Source: Halorussus sp. MSC15.2 (GTDB lineage: Archaea > Halobacteriota > Halobacteria > Halobacteriales > Haladaptataceae). Taken from it: a DNA stretch of 64,000 bases. The DNA is taken from positions 124,001-188,000 of the forward strand of contig NZ_VSLZ01000007.1 in the NCBI RefSeq assembly GCF_010747475.1. Reading direction: 5' to 3'. This document shows, piece by piece, positions 18,517 through 27,607 of this stretch. The notes below the pieces were generated by a model. It saw only the letters and a list, made by a program, of their open reading frames with translations, had not been told where the DNA came from and searched no databases. Each line of letters opens with the position of its first letter. The first letter of the stretch is position 1. A program made the translations under genes and the position numbers.

Positions 18517-19854
18517 TCACTCGCCGTCGCGCCACGCCGAGAGCGCCCGGAGTTCGTCGGCGACCGCCGAGACTCCGCTCTCGTCCAGCACGCCGCGCTC
18601 GGTAATCACGCCCGAGAGCAGGTCCGCGGGCGTCACGTCGAACGTCGGGTTCAGCGCCTCGACTTCGGCGTCGCCGTCGTACACCGCTCGGGCGTCGCCC
18701 GCCTCCAGATGCACCGCGTCGTCGGTCCGGACCTTGTCGCTGGCCGCGACCGTGTACGCCGGAACACCCTCTCTCTCTGCGGCCAGCGCGGCCCCGCGCG
18801 TCCCGGTCTTGTTCACCACCCGCCCGTCGGGCAGGACGGCGTCGGCACCGACGAGTAGCGCGTCCACGTTTTCGGTCGCCAGCACGTGCGCGACGGCGGC
18901 GTCGGTGTGGAGCGTCACGTCCGGCCCCTCCGGGTCCGCGGCCAGTCGCTCGGCGACGCCGACGCCTTCCCGGGCCGGACGCGACTCGGCGACGAACGCG
19001 CGGTCGGCCGCGGGGAGCGCGTCGAAGACGGTCCCCGAGCGAGAGAGCGTCAGCACGGTTCCGCCCCGAATCTCCGCCGCGGCGTTCGCGGCGGCCCGCT
19101 CGTCCACCCGGTAGGCGCGCTCGATGCCCTCGCGGGCGGCGCGTTCGACGGCCATCGCGGCGGTCTCGTCGTCAGCCTCGTCGTCGGCCGCGTCGCTCGC
19201 CGCCGCCATCGCGCGATTCACGCGGTTGCCGACCGCGGCCATGCTCGGCCGGGCGTCGAGCAGTCGCTCGGCGAGGGCGGCGAGTTGGGACCACCCGCCG
19301 TTCCCCTGCACGGCGAACGACCCCGCCCGGTCACGCAGGACTTCGAGCGCCCGGACCGAGAGAGAGGCCGACCCGCGGTCCTCGTCCTCGGCGACCTGCT
19401 GGACGGTGGGCGCGACCCGCGAGTAGGCGGTCCAGAGGTTCGGCACGGTGTCGCGCCGGAGGATTTCGGTCGGATGAACCCACTCGGACTCGTCGGTCTC
19501 CCAGTCGGTCTCGGCGTCCCGGTGCTCGCAGTCGAACAGGTAGGGGTGGACGACCCAGCGCGTTCCGAGTTCTTCGTCCTCGAACTCGAAGGCCGTGCCC
19601 TTGCGAGCGAGCGTGCAGGCGTCGAGCAGGCCGGTCTCCTCGGCTATCTCCTCGCGGGCCGCGGCGTCCTCGCGGGCGTCGGCGGGCGAGGGTTCGGAGG
19701 ACGCGGTCCGGCCTCCGGCGTCGGGGTCGCCCTCGGCGTGGCCCGCCACGCCGCCCCACTTACCGGGGTAGGAACCGACCGCCTCGGAGCGCCGCAGCAA
19801 CAGCACCTCACCGCGATTCCTGAGGAAACAGGTGACGACGTGGGTCCTCTCCAT
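18517..19854 (-). CDS. Nudix hydrolase fused to eIF2B-alpha/beta/delta-like domain
   Basis: A 445-residue two-domain protein. Residues about 1-140 are a Nudix domain (MERTHVVTCFLRN; box AAREEIAEETGLLDA, with a 20-residue acidic insert before it). Residues about 170-445 resemble eIF2B-alpha / ribose-1,5-bisphosphate isomerase proteins: VLTLSRSGTVFDAL, ESRPAREGVG, VGADAVLPDGRVVNKTGT. The second domain more likely acts on a phosphosugar than in translation, and the Nudix part may remove a nucleotide phosphate upstream in the same path; both are inference. ATG 19854 is chosen because the Nudix strand begins there. The same fusion is, to my knowledge, common in haloarchaea. Confidence 0.88.
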   Translation of the reverse strand: MERTHVVTCFLRNRGEVLLLRRSEAVGSYPGKWGGVAGHAEGDPDAGGRTASSEPSPADAREDAAAREEIAEETGLLDACTLARKGTAFEFEDEELGTRWVVHPYLFDCEHRDAETDWETDESEWVHPTEILRRDTVPNLWTAYSRVAPTVQQVAEDEDRGSASLSVRALEVLRDRAGSFAVQGNGGWSQLAALAERLLDARPSMAAVGNRVNRAMAAASDAADDEADDETAAMAVERAAREGIERAYRVDERAAANAAAEIRGGTVLTLSRSGTVFDALPAADRAFVAESRPAREGVGVAERLAADPEGPDVTLHTDAAVAHVLATENVDALLVGADAVLPDGRVVNKTGTRGAALAAEREGVPAYTVAASDKVRTDDAVHLEAGDARAVYDGDAEVEALNPTFDVTPADLLSGVITERGVLDESGVSAVADELRALSAWRDGE

Positions 19855-19922
19855 ATTCGACGCGTCGGTCCGGAGCGGCTTGAACTCCCGGTCCAAAAAG
19901 AGGCAGTGTCGCGGCCGCAGAC

Positions 19923-21619
19923 CTACGCCTCGGTCGTGGTCTCGTTCGTCGCAGTCTCGTTCGTCTCGGTCCCGTTCGTCTCGGTCTCCGCTGTCGCAGT
20001 CGCCTCGGTGTCGTCGGTCGGTTGGTCGCCCGAGAGCGGTCCGACGCTCGACCGGACCTCGTTCAACTGGCTGACCGTCGGCGCGTTCACGATGGTGACC
20101 GTCGTCTCGTTCACGTCCACGTAGAAGGCGTCGGCGAAGCCCCCACGGTCGATGCGCCACACGTTCGGGGCGACTTCCTCGCCGCCCCAGTACCGGAGGA
20201 CCTGCCTGTAGCCTTCGACGAACTGCGTGGCGTCCTGCGGGGAGTCCCACGCGAGTCGCCAGACGTACGCCCCCGCGCCGGACTCGTTCCGGTAGACGTG
20301 GAGGCGGTCACCGTCCCACCCGGTGGAGAACTGGGACTCGTAGTTCAGCGGGTCGAAGTCGCTGACGTTACCCGTCTCGTTCCGGTTGAACCACTGGGCG
20401 GGCGGAACCACGTTCGACTGGCCCTGACTGTGGTAGTACGGGTAGATGAACATCGCCATCAGCGCGGCCTCACCGAGTTGGCCGTAGCCCGGTCGGTCCG
20501 GCGGCCTGACGCGACTCCACGCCTCGGTGGTCTCGTCGTTCAGCGAGACGTTCGTCGGTTGGTCGATGCCGTACTTCTGCGGGTGGATGACCTGCTCCGT
20601 CGAGGCGGGCAGGTCGGCGTAGAGCGCGTTCACGGCGTCCCAGCCGCCGACCTCGTGGACCATCCGGACGAACGCCGGACCGTCGCTGTACGGCTGGTAC
20701 TTCAGCAGGTAGACGCCGATGTTGGCCAGCGGCCCGGCGCTCCTGCGCGAGGGCGGTTCGAGGCAGTTCCACGCCTCCCCGCACAGTTCGTCGTAGAGTT
20801 GCTCGGTGAGTCTCGCGTCGCCCTCGACGATGCCGTTCCGGGCGTTCACTTGGTCGCGTAACTTCGCGGCGAACGGCTTGCCCGAGAGGTTGTACTGCTG
20901 GTCCTGCCACGCGTGCATTAACTCGTGGGCGAGCGTCAACTCGTCCATCCGGAGCGTCTCGGCGCTCTCGGCGATGACCACGATTCTATCGCCTCGCGGA
21001 CTGTAGAACCCGAGGACGCCGGAGCCTCTGTTCCGTCTCTGAACCGCGATGGAGTCGGCCGACTCGTTGACGAGGAACAGCGCCTCGAACTTCCCGTTGT
21101 CGAACGCTCGGAGTCCATCCGAGACGTTCCGGCCTGCCTGCTGCTGGCGGTACTCCTCTCGACTCAGCAGTTCGACCGGCACGGACTGATTGAACTCGAC
21201 GCACCGGACCGCCTCGACGCGCGCCATCGTCCGCGAGACGATGGTCTCGCGCTCCTCGCGCTGGACCCCGTCGTCCTGACTCACGTCGATGGACTCGTCG
21301 TACCAGTAGCCGTTCTCCCACCCTTTCACGTCCGACGCGGGGTCGAGCCGTTCTCCGGCGGCGTCGCCGCACACGACGCCACCGTCGCGTTCTGCGTTCC
21401 GCCGTCGTCCTGCGCGCTCGTCGCTCTGCTCTCTGTTACCCCGTTCCCCGTCGCTACGTTTGCTGTCGCCGTCGCGGCGTTTGCTGTTGGCGCGTTCGCC
21501 GTCGCAGCGCTCGCAGTCCTCTTCGACGTACTCGCACCCACCGTCGCTCCGGCGACACCCGACGCGAGGAGCAACAGTACCAGTAGCGTCGCTGTCGTTC
21601 CGTTACCGTGTGTTAGCAT
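19923..21619 (-). pseudogene. Hvo_1808-type surface protein with HExxH motif, split by a 1-nt frameshift
   Basis: Read from ATG 21619: a signal peptide (TLLVLLLLASGVAGA), an Ala/Thr-rich linker, then PPENGS. One base later in the coding strand near 21344 the frame shifts, and the conserved domain follows as DPASDVKGWENGYWYDES. This domain carries a metallopeptidase-like LAHELMHAWQDQ and many N-glycosylation sequons, and ends in a Thr-rich tail (NETATNETTTEA). Inserting one G (TCGGAC in place of TCGAC) gives one protein of about 565 residues. HVO_1808-like proteins are haloarchaeal cell-surface proteins; peptidase activity is suggested only by the HExxH. The indel separates the signal from the domain, so as written the protein would not be exported. 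Confidence 0.85.
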
Positions 21620-21726
21620 TCCCCCTGTCTCCCCCACCATTGACAGTGACCACCGCACCCGGCAAAAGACCACCGCTTGTGACACCGCCCTGAACGTTTT
21701 TGCCGACCGGCCCTGAAACCACGTCC

Positions 21727-22266
21727 ATGGTCGAAATTGCGATTATCAGCGACACGCACGTCCCGTCCCGCGCGGACCGAATCCCCGACTGGGTCGCCGA
21801 GCGCGTCCGCGAGGCCGACTACACCATCCACGCCGGCGACTTCGACAGCCCCGAAGCCTACGAGACTGTCGCGGACCTCGCGGGTGACAACTTCACCGCC
21901 GTCGCGGGGAACATGGACCCGGAGTCGCTCGACCTGCCGGAGATAGCCTCGGTCGAGGTCGGCGACACCACCTTCGTCGTGACCCACGGCACCGCCGCCA
22001 CGGCGGAGGAGTACGAGGAGACCATCGCCGAGGCCGTCAACGAGGAACTGACCGGGCCGGGCATCGCGGTGGCGGGCCACACCCACGCGGTCGTGGACGA
22101 CGACATCGAGGGCATCCGGTTCCTGAACCCGGGGAGCGCGACCGGCGCGGACCCCGCGAACGTGGCGACGATGATGACCGTCGAGATTCTCGAAGGCGAA
22201 GTGAACACGAAGATGTACGTCGAAGACGTGCGGGTCGAGAACCCGGAGAAGTACCCCGAGGCGTAG
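21727..22266 (+). CDS. YfcE/MJ0936-type metallophosphoesterase
   Basis: A 179-residue calcineurin-like phosphodiesterase. All metal-binding blocks are visible: ISDTHVP, HAGDFDS, AGNMD, VTHGTA and AGHTHAV, ending with the LNPGSAT motif typical of the YfcE branch. The enzyme hydrolyses phosphodiesters or small phosphates with Mn or Ni; the natural substrate is unknown. ATG 21727 is used because the first strand starts at VEIAIISD. Divergent from the surface protein gene, 107 nt apart. Confidence 0.93.
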   Translation: MVEIAIISDTHVPSRADRIPDWVAERVREADYTIHAGDFDSPEAYETVADLAGDNFTAVAGNMDPESLDLPEIASVEVGDTTFVVTHGTAATAEEYEETIAEAVNEELTGPGIAVAGHTHAVVDDDIEGIRFLNPGSATGADPANVATMMTVEILEGEVNTKMYVEDVRVENPEKYPEA

Positions 22267-22376
22267 GTCTCTCCGACGAGGTTCGCTTCCGTTCCCGGCT
22301 TCGCTCGTCCTTCTCTCACCGTCGTCACTTGCCCGTTTCGGGCGGGTTTTTACCTCCGACGCGCCAATCTCCGGGT

Positions 22377-23144
22377 ATGGACGTGTTCGCGGTGCCGGGA
22401 CTGCCAGAGGTCCGGCCGGGCGACGACCTCGCGGCCCTCGTCGAATCGCGGGCCGACATCCGGGACGACGACGTACTGCTGGTCGCAAGCACCGTCGTCT
22501 CGAAGGCCGAGGACCGACGCGCCGACCTCGACGACTTCCCGGCGGGACCCCGAGCGAAGGAGATAGCCGAGCGACTCGAAGCCGTCTCCGGCGAGGAGAA
22601 GGACCCCCGATTCGCGCAGGCCGTCTTGGAGGAGAGCACCGAGGTAATCGTGGACGCGCCGTTCCTGCTCACGGCGACGAGGTTCGGTCACGTCGGCGTC
22701 AACGCGGGCATCGACCGCTCGAACGTCGGCGACGAGGGGCACGACCTCCTGCTGTTACCCGAGCGTCCGAGCGAGAGCGCCGACCGAATCCGGCGCAACC
22801 TCTCGGCCGACCCCGCCGTCATCGTGACCGACACCTCCGGGCGGCCCTTCCGGCACGGCCAGCGCGGGGTCGCCATCGGGTGGTCCGGTATCCAGGCGTC
22901 GCGCGACTGGCGGGGCGAGACCGACCGCGACGGCCACGAACTCGAAGTCACCGTCGAGGCGGTCGTTGACGAACTCGCGGCCGCGGCGAACCTCGTGACC
23001 GGCGAGGGCGACGACGGCCTCCCGGTCGCGGTCGTGCGCGACTGGGAGTTCGGCAACCACGAGGGGAGCGACAACCTCTACCGCGACGTGGACGGCGACT
23101 TCGTTCGGCAGGCGCTCAGGGGGTGGGAGTTTGCGCGGAATTGA
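22377..23144 (+). CDS. cofE: Coenzyme F420-0:L-glutamate ligase
   Basis: A 255-residue cytosolic GTP-dependent ligase that adds gamma-linked glutamates to F420-0. Family landmarks include GLPEVRPGDDL at the N-terminus, STVVSKAEDR, the RFGHVGVNAGIDRSN block and VTDTSGRPFRHGQRGVAIG. Length and order match CofE. It overlaps by 14 nt the next gene, an F420-dependent reductase, so maker and user of the cofactor are translationally coupled. ATG 22377 starts the domain; an upstream in-frame codon would add 16 residues lacking family similarity. Confidence 0.94.
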   Translation: MDVFAVPGLPEVRPGDDLAALVESRADIRDDDVLLVASTVVSKAEDRRADLDDFPAGPRAKEIAERLEAVSGEEKDPRFAQAVLEESTEVIVDAPFLLTATRFGHVGVNAGIDRSNVGDEGHDLLLLPERPSESADRIRRNLSADPAVIVTDTSGRPFRHGQRGVAIGWSGIQASRDWRGETDRDGHELEVTVEAVVDELAAAANLVTGEGDDGLPVAVVRDWEFGNHEGSDNLYRDVDGDFVRQALRGWEFARN

Positions 23145-24129
23145 ACTCACGCCCGAACACCCCGTCTCCGACCTCGTGGACATCGGTCGGGAGGCCGAGC
23201 GCGAGGGGTTCGACGCGCTGTTCGCCAGTTGCCACTACAACAACCGCGACCCCTTCGTCGTCCTCGACAGGGTCGCGGCCGCGACCGACGACCTGCTGGT
23301 CGGGCCGGGCGTCGCCAACCCCTACGAGAGCCACCCGGTCTCGCTGGCCTCGCGCGTGGCGACGCTCGACGAGACCAGCGGCGGTCGGGCGGTCTGCGGT
23401 CTCGGCGCGGGCGACCGCTCGACGCTCCGGAATCTGGGCTTCGAGCGCGACAAGCCGCTCCGGCGCGTGCTGGAGACGATGAAGGTCTCCCAGAAGCTCT
23501 GGGCGGGCGAGCGCGTGGACCACGACGGCACCTTCCGAGCGACCGACGCCGGTCTCAACTACGAGGTCGGCGCGGCCCGCGAGGACGACATCCCGGTCTA
23601 CGTCGGCGCGCAGGGACCCCACATGATTCGGATGTCCGCGAAGCACGCCGACGGCGTGCTCGTCAACGCTTCCCACCCCGACGACTTCGCGTGGGCCGAC
23701 CAGCAGGTCGAGAAGGGACTGGCCGAGCGCCCCGAGGACCGAGGCGGGCGCGACGAGTTCGACTTCGCGGCCTACGCCAGCGTCAGCGTGGCCGAGGACG
23801 CAGAGACCGCCCGCGAGGCCGCGAGACCGCCGGTCGCGTTCATCGCCGCCGGGGCGGCCCCGCCGGTCCTCGACAGACACGACGTGGACCGCGACCGCGC
23901 GGCCGAAATCGGCGACGCCATCGAGTCCGGCGACTTCGAGGCGGCGTTCGATGCGGTCACGCCGAAGATGATAGACGCGTTCTGTATCGCCGGAACGCCG
24001 GACGCCGCCGCGGAGAAGATTTCGGGAGTGCTGGAGTACGCCGATAGCTTCGTCGCCGGGTCGCCGCTCGGTCCCGACCCGAAGGACGCGGTCAGCCTCG
24101 TTGCTGGGGCGCTGGACGCGGCCGAGTAG
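23131..24129 (+). CDS. mer: F420-dependent 5,10-methylenetetrahydromethanopterin reductase-like LLM enzyme
   Basis: A 332-residue luciferase-like (TIM-barrel) F420-dependent oxidoreductase. It begins TTG 23131 (RGIELTPEHPV), matching the usual haloarchaeal Mer start, and shows GPGVANPYESHPV, CGLGAGDRSTLRNLG and VYVGAQGPHMIRMSAKHADGV, the F420 pocket segments. In non-methanogens it probably reduces a methylene-tetrahydrofolate-like C1 carrier rather than serving methanogenesis. The rare TTG start inside the end of cofE, with a 14-nt overlap, implies translational coupling to cofE and perhaps modest expression. Confidence 0.9.
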   Translation: MRGIELTPEHPVSDLVDIGREAEREGFDALFASCHYNNRDPFVVLDRVAAATDDLLVGPGVANPYESHPVSLASRVATLDETSGGRAVCGLGAGDRSTLRNLGFERDKPLRRVLETMKVSQKLWAGERVDHDGTFRATDAGLNYEVGAAREDDIPVYVGAQGPHMIRMSAKHADGVLVNASHPDDFAWADQQVEKGLAERPEDRGGRDEFDFAAYASVSVAEDAETAREAARPPVAFIAAGAAPPVLDRHDVDRDRAAEIGDAIESGDFEAAFDAVTPKMIDAFCIAGTPDAAAEKISGVLEYADSFVAGSPLGPDPKDAVSLVAGALDAAE

Positions 24130-24150
24130 CGGGGCGACTGAGAAGCGGCG

Positions 24151-24357
24151 TTACCGCTGGTGTGCGGGCGGCCGTCCGACCGAGTCGGGCACGATGTAGT
24201 CCACGATTCCGCCCGCGGCGAGGTACCCGAACACGAGCGACGGAAGGACCACCAGCAAGAACCCCACCGTCAGCAGGAGGATGGAGGTCGGGAAGGCAAA
24301 CGCAACGTCGGTGAAGTAGCCAATCATGTCCAAGACGTTCTGGATGATGCTCGCCAT
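24151..24357 (-). CDS. Small membrane protein of unknown function
   Basis: A 68-residue protein with a short amphipathic N-terminus (MASIIQNVLDMIGYF) and one or two hydrophobic segments between about residues 19 and 55, then a polar tail GRPPAHQR. No family function known. Convergent with mer (21-nt gap) and divergent from the 66-residue Zn-finger gene. ATG 24357 is chosen since upstream codons are Arg/Ala-rich and overlap that gene antisense. Confidence 0.62.
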   Translation of the reverse strand: MASIIQNVLDMIGYFTDVAFAFPTSILLLTVGFLLVVLPSLVFGYLAAGGIVDYIVPDSVGRPPAHQR

Positions 24358-24447
24358 GTCTACACGTCTGGAGTCGGGATACTTGTTTGCTCCGTATGCG
24401 GACGATACTCCGGCACGCTTACGACGGGTGGCTCCGTACTTCGGGGC

Positions 24448-24648
24448 GTGAGTGACGACGCATCGCTCGACGGCTTCGAATCGACGGCCGCGACCGAGAG
24501 CGACGACGCCGACCCCGCAGTCTCGACGTACGAGTGGTCGCCCGCGGGCGGCGAGTGCGCCGACTGCGGCGCGTCTGTCGAACGCCGGTGGCGCGCGGAC
24601 GGCGAACGGGACGGCGGTCTCGTGTGCGCCGACTGCAAAGAGTGGTAG
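24448..24648 (+). CDS. Small two-CxxC zinc-finger protein, haloarchaeal (DUF7573-like)
   Basis: A 66-residue acidic protein starting at GTG 24448 (VSDDASLDGFES). After a disordered acidic half, the C-terminal 35 residues hold CADCGASVERRWR and CADCKEW, a treble-clef-like zinc site with Trp residues. The ending CADCKEW is a pattern I associate with a conserved haloarchaeal family, probably DUF7573. Function unknown, but haloarchaeal small zinc-finger proteins are often regulatory or protein-interaction modules. Confidence 0.78.
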   Translation: MSDDASLDGFESTAATESDDADPAVSTYEWSPAGGECADCGASVERRWRADGERDGGLVCADCKEW

Positions 24649-24707
24649 GTCGGACGCGTCCGTTCCCCCCGTCACCTCAGTCGATGTCCGGATGTAGAAG
24701 AGCGGAG

Positions 24708-25337
24708 CTATCTCTCACTGTTCCCGGCGTCGTCGTTCGCGAGCAGGCGGGTTTCGAGGTACTCGTCTACCTCCGCTCGGACCGCCCGGAGCGCCTCGGG
24801 GTCGTCGGTCGTAGTGCGCTCGGTCAGCGCGGCGTTGACCAGCGAGACGAGGAACGCCGCCGACTGCTCGGCGTCCACTTCGCGGAAGGTCCCCTCCTCT
24901 ATGCCGTCCTCGATGACGCCCGCGATGTGCTGGCGGAAGTAGCGGTCGCTCTCCGTGAAGTGACACTCGTAGTCGTCGTCCTGCACCGCCTGCGCCCGGA
25001 GTTGGACGAAGACGCCGACGAACTCGTCGTCCGTCTCCGGGTCCGGCGGGAAGACGCTGTCGATGAACGCCGTGAGCCGTTTCGGCGCGGACTCGTCGCC
25101 GCTCCTCGGGACGTTGCTCTCGGCGTAGTCGAGGACGAATTCGAGGAAATCGACCAGTAGGTCGTCCTTCCCGTCGTAGTGGTGATAGAGTAGCGATTTG
25201 CTCTTGTCGAACTTGTCCGCGATTCGCTGGATAGTGAGACCGGCGTAGCCGTACTCGGTCAGCGCTCGGTACGTCGCTTCCATGATGGCTGTCCGAGTGT
25301 CGTCGGCCGACTCCTCGAAGAGATTCTCCGGCGGCAT
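24708..25337 (-). CDS. TetR/AcrR family transcriptional regulator
   Basis: A 209-residue repressor-type regulator. The N-terminal HTH (about residues 14-60) reads TRTAIMEATYRALTEYGY, then GLTIQRIADKFDKSKSLLYHHYDGKDDLL, the TetR recognition region. The C-terminal ligand domain has FRQHIAGVIEDGIEEGTFRE. It is divergent from the MoxR-DUF58-transglutaminase operon with 247 nt between starts. A perfect 10-bp palindrome lies 11 nt before its own start codon, which suggests autoregulation. The ligand is unknown; haloarchaeal relatives often control efflux pumps, but none is adjacent. Confidence 0.92.
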   Translation of the reverse strand: MPPENLFEESADDTRTAIMEATYRALTEYGYAGLTIQRIADKFDKSKSLLYHHYDGKDDLLVDFLEFVLDYAESNVPRSGDESAPKRLTAFIDSVFPPDPETDDEFVGVFVQLRAQAVQDDDYECHFTESDRYFRQHIAGVIEDGIEEGTFREVDAEQSAAFLVSLVNAALTERTTTDDPEALRAVRAEVDEYLETRLLANDDAGNSER

Positions 25338-25347
25338 GTGGTCGATA

Positions 25348-25357
25348 ACTACGTAGT
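25348..25357. promoter_or_regulatory. Palindrome ACTACGTAGT, possible TetR operator
   Basis: A perfect 10-bp palindrome centred 15-16 nt upstream of the TetR ATG at 25337. For a leaderless gene this would fall around the transcription start or between TATA and start, where a repressor would block initiation. Only one copy is seen; the divergent MoxR promoter has no obvious second copy. Confidence 0.35.
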
Positions 25358-25584
25358 GTGCGCGGGTGTATCAAACCTCGGACTCCTCCGAGATTCGACG
25401 TATCGTAACCCTGCTAGAACGTCGGGAACGAATCGACCGTCTCCCACTGCGGAGTAAAACACGTTCGTGCTGGGACAAAAGTTTCAAAGCTGGACGCGAA
25501 AGGTAACACGATAACTGCACGCTTCGGCGGCCAACGCGACAGGTCGTCGGCTTTCTCGCCCTCCGCGTGCTGACGGAGCCACTC

Positions 25585-26562
25585 ATGACGGAAGCTAACT
25601 CCCCTCAACGTCGAACCGACGCGTCACCGACCCCCTTGCCGGTAGACGAGGCCGCCGACGTCGCCGAGCGAATCGTCGAGAACGTGGAGCGCGTCATCGT
25701 GGGTCATCACGACGTGACCGAACACATCGTGACCGCCATCCTCTCGCGGGGTCACCTCCTGCTGGACGACGTGCCCGGGGTCGGCAAGACCATGCTCGCG
25801 CGGTCGCTGGCCCGGTCCATCGACTGCGAGTTCTCGCGGGTCCAGTTCACGCCCGACCTGATGCCGACCGACGTGACCGGCGTGAACGTCTTCGACGAGC
25901 GAACTCGCGAGTTCGAGTTCCGTCCCGGCCCGGTGTTCGGCAACGTGGTTCTCGCCGACGAGATAAACCGGGCACCCCCGAAGACCCAGTCGGCACTGCT
26001 CGAAGCCATGGAGGAGGCGCAGGTCACGGTGGACGGCGAGACCTACGAACTCGACCAGCCGTTCACCGTCATCGCCACGCAGAACGACGTGGAGGCCGAC
26101 CGGACCTACGAACTCCCCATCGCCGAGGTGGACCGATTCGCCAAACGGCTCACGCTCGGCTACCCCTCGCCCGAGGACGAATCGGAGGTCCTCCGACGCG
26201 TCACGGGCCGCCACCCCATCGAGGAACTCGAACCCGTGGCGACCGCCGAGGACGTACTGGCCGCCCGCGAGACGGTCGCTGCCGTGACCGCCGAGGAACC
26301 GGTTCGGGCGTACGTGACTCGGCTGGCGAACTACACCCGAGACCACGCCGACCTCGGGGTCAGTCCGCGCGGGTCCATCGCGCTCCTCCGGTCGGCGCAG
26401 GCCAGAGCGGTCCTCGACGGCCGCGACTACGTGGTTCCCGACGACGTGCAGGCCGAGGCTCAGAGCGTTCTCGCCCACCGAGTCCGGACCGCCGCGTCGT
26501 CGGGCGGCGCGTCGGGCCGCGAACTGATAGCCGAGGCGCTGGAATCGGTTCCGGTGGAGTGA
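25585..26562 (+). CDS. MoxR-type AAA+ ATPase
   Basis: A 325-residue AAA+ chaperone-like ATPase. Walker A is DVPGVGKTMLAR, Walker B VVLADEINRAPPKTQ, followed by LLEAMEE and sensor sequences FTVIATQND and SPRGSIALLRSAQA. MoxR proteins usually work with DUF58 and von Willebrand proteins in maturing or inserting cofactors into exported or membrane complexes. Only 1 nt separates its stop from the DUF58 start, and a transglutaminase-like gene overlaps that by 4 nt, a standard three-gene set. ATG 25585 (MTEANSPQ) is preferred to 25567. Confidence 0.93.
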   Translation: MTEANSPQRRTDASPTPLPVDEAADVAERIVENVERVIVGHHDVTEHIVTAILSRGHLLLDDVPGVGKTMLARSLARSIDCEFSRVQFTPDLMPTDVTGVNVFDERTREFEFRPGPVFGNVVLADEINRAPPKTQSALLEAMEEAQVTVDGETYELDQPFTVIATQNDVEADRTYELPIAEVDRFAKRLTLGYPSPEDESEVLRRVTGRHPIEELEPVATAEDVLAARETVAAVTAEEPVRAYVTRLANYTRDHADLGVSPRGSIALLRSAQARAVLDGRDYVVPDDVQAEAQSVLAHRVRTAASSGGASGRELIAEALESVPVE

Positions 26563-26563
26563 G

Positions 26564-27607
26564 ATGTTCACGCGACGCGGATGGGCGCTCGCCGTCGTCG
26601 CGGTCGGCGCGTTCCTGATGGCCGCGCGCTTCGGCGCCCGCTCGTTGAACGCGGTTGTCGGCCCGACGCTGGTCGCGCTCGCGGCCGGGTGGTTTCAGGT
26701 CAGGCGCGCCGGACAGCCCGAACTCCGGACCGAGACGCCCGAGTACGGGTTCGCGGGCGAGACCGCGACGGTGTCGCTCGACTTCCGGGCCGCCTCGCCG
26801 CTGGCGGCGACCGTCCGTCTCGACGTCGGCGACGGGTTGGACCTCGCGGACCCCGAGTTCGAGACCACCGTCGCCGACGGCACCGTCACCTTCGACGTGA
26901 CGCTCCGGGACCGCGGATTCCAGTCGGTCGGCCCGGTCGAAGTCGTCGCGGAGGACGTGCTGGGCGTCTGGGAGGAGACGTACACCTACCCGGTCAACAA
27001 CGAAATCGTCGTGTTCCCCGAGATTCACCGGCTGAGCGACGCCAGCGACCTCGCGTCGCTCCAGCGGCAGTTCGGTCTCGGTGGCCGCGACCGGTTCGAC
27101 CAACTCAGAGCGTACGAGCGCGGCGACCCGCTCCGGGACGTTCACTGGAAGTCCAGCGCCAAGCGGCCCAACGAGGACCTCGTGGTGATGGAGTTCGAGG
27201 CCGACGAGGAGCGCCAGCAGGTCGAACTCCTCGCGGAGGCCGACGGCGGCCGGATGGACGACGTGGCGGAGGCCGCCGCCAGCATCCTGACGTACCTGCT
27301 CGACGCCGGACTCGCGGTCGGACTGACCGTCCCCGGCGGCCGGGTCGAACCCGGCACGGGCGAGGACCACCGGACCGAACTGCTGACGCTGTTGGCCCGG
27401 ACGCACCCCGGAACGGTGAGCGAGAACCGCCGGGAGGGCATCGACGTCCTCGTACAGGGCCGAACAGACGAGGACGAGGTCCGCGTCACCGTCGGCGAGC
27501 GGACCGTCACCTTCGGTCAGTTGTCGGGTACGGGTGCGGAGGAGTCCGCCCCTAGCCGGACCGCGCTCGCCGACGGCGGCCGACCCTCCGGAGGTGAGTC
27601 ACGATGA
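26564..27607 (+). CDS. DUF58 domain membrane protein
   Basis: A 347-residue protein with two N-terminal membrane helices (about residues 6-45), a CARDB-like beta domain and the DUF58 hallmark YERGDPLRDVHWKSSAKRPNED split around residue 190, where the conserved R and W(K/R)SSA are intact. DUF58 proteins partner MoxR ATPases; the beta domain may recognise a substrate outside the membrane. Start overlaps nothing but follows moxR by 1 nt; its stop overlaps the next start as ATGA at 27604-27607, indicating coupled translation. Confidence 0.92.
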   Translation: MFTRRGWALAVVAVGAFLMAARFGARSLNAVVGPTLVALAAGWFQVRRAGQPELRTETPEYGFAGETATVSLDFRAASPLAATVRLDVGDGLDLADPEFETTVADGTVTFDVTLRDRGFQSVGPVEVVAEDVLGVWEETYTYPVNNEIVVFPEIHRLSDASDLASLQRQFGLGGRDRFDQLRAYERGDPLRDVHWKSSAKRPNEDLVVMEFEADEERQQVELLAEADGGRMDDVAEAAASILTYLLDAGLAVGLTVPGGRVEPGTGEDHRTELLTLLARTHPGTVSENRREGIDVLVQGRTDEDEVRVTVGERTVTFGQLSGTGAEESAPSRTALADGGRPSGGESR

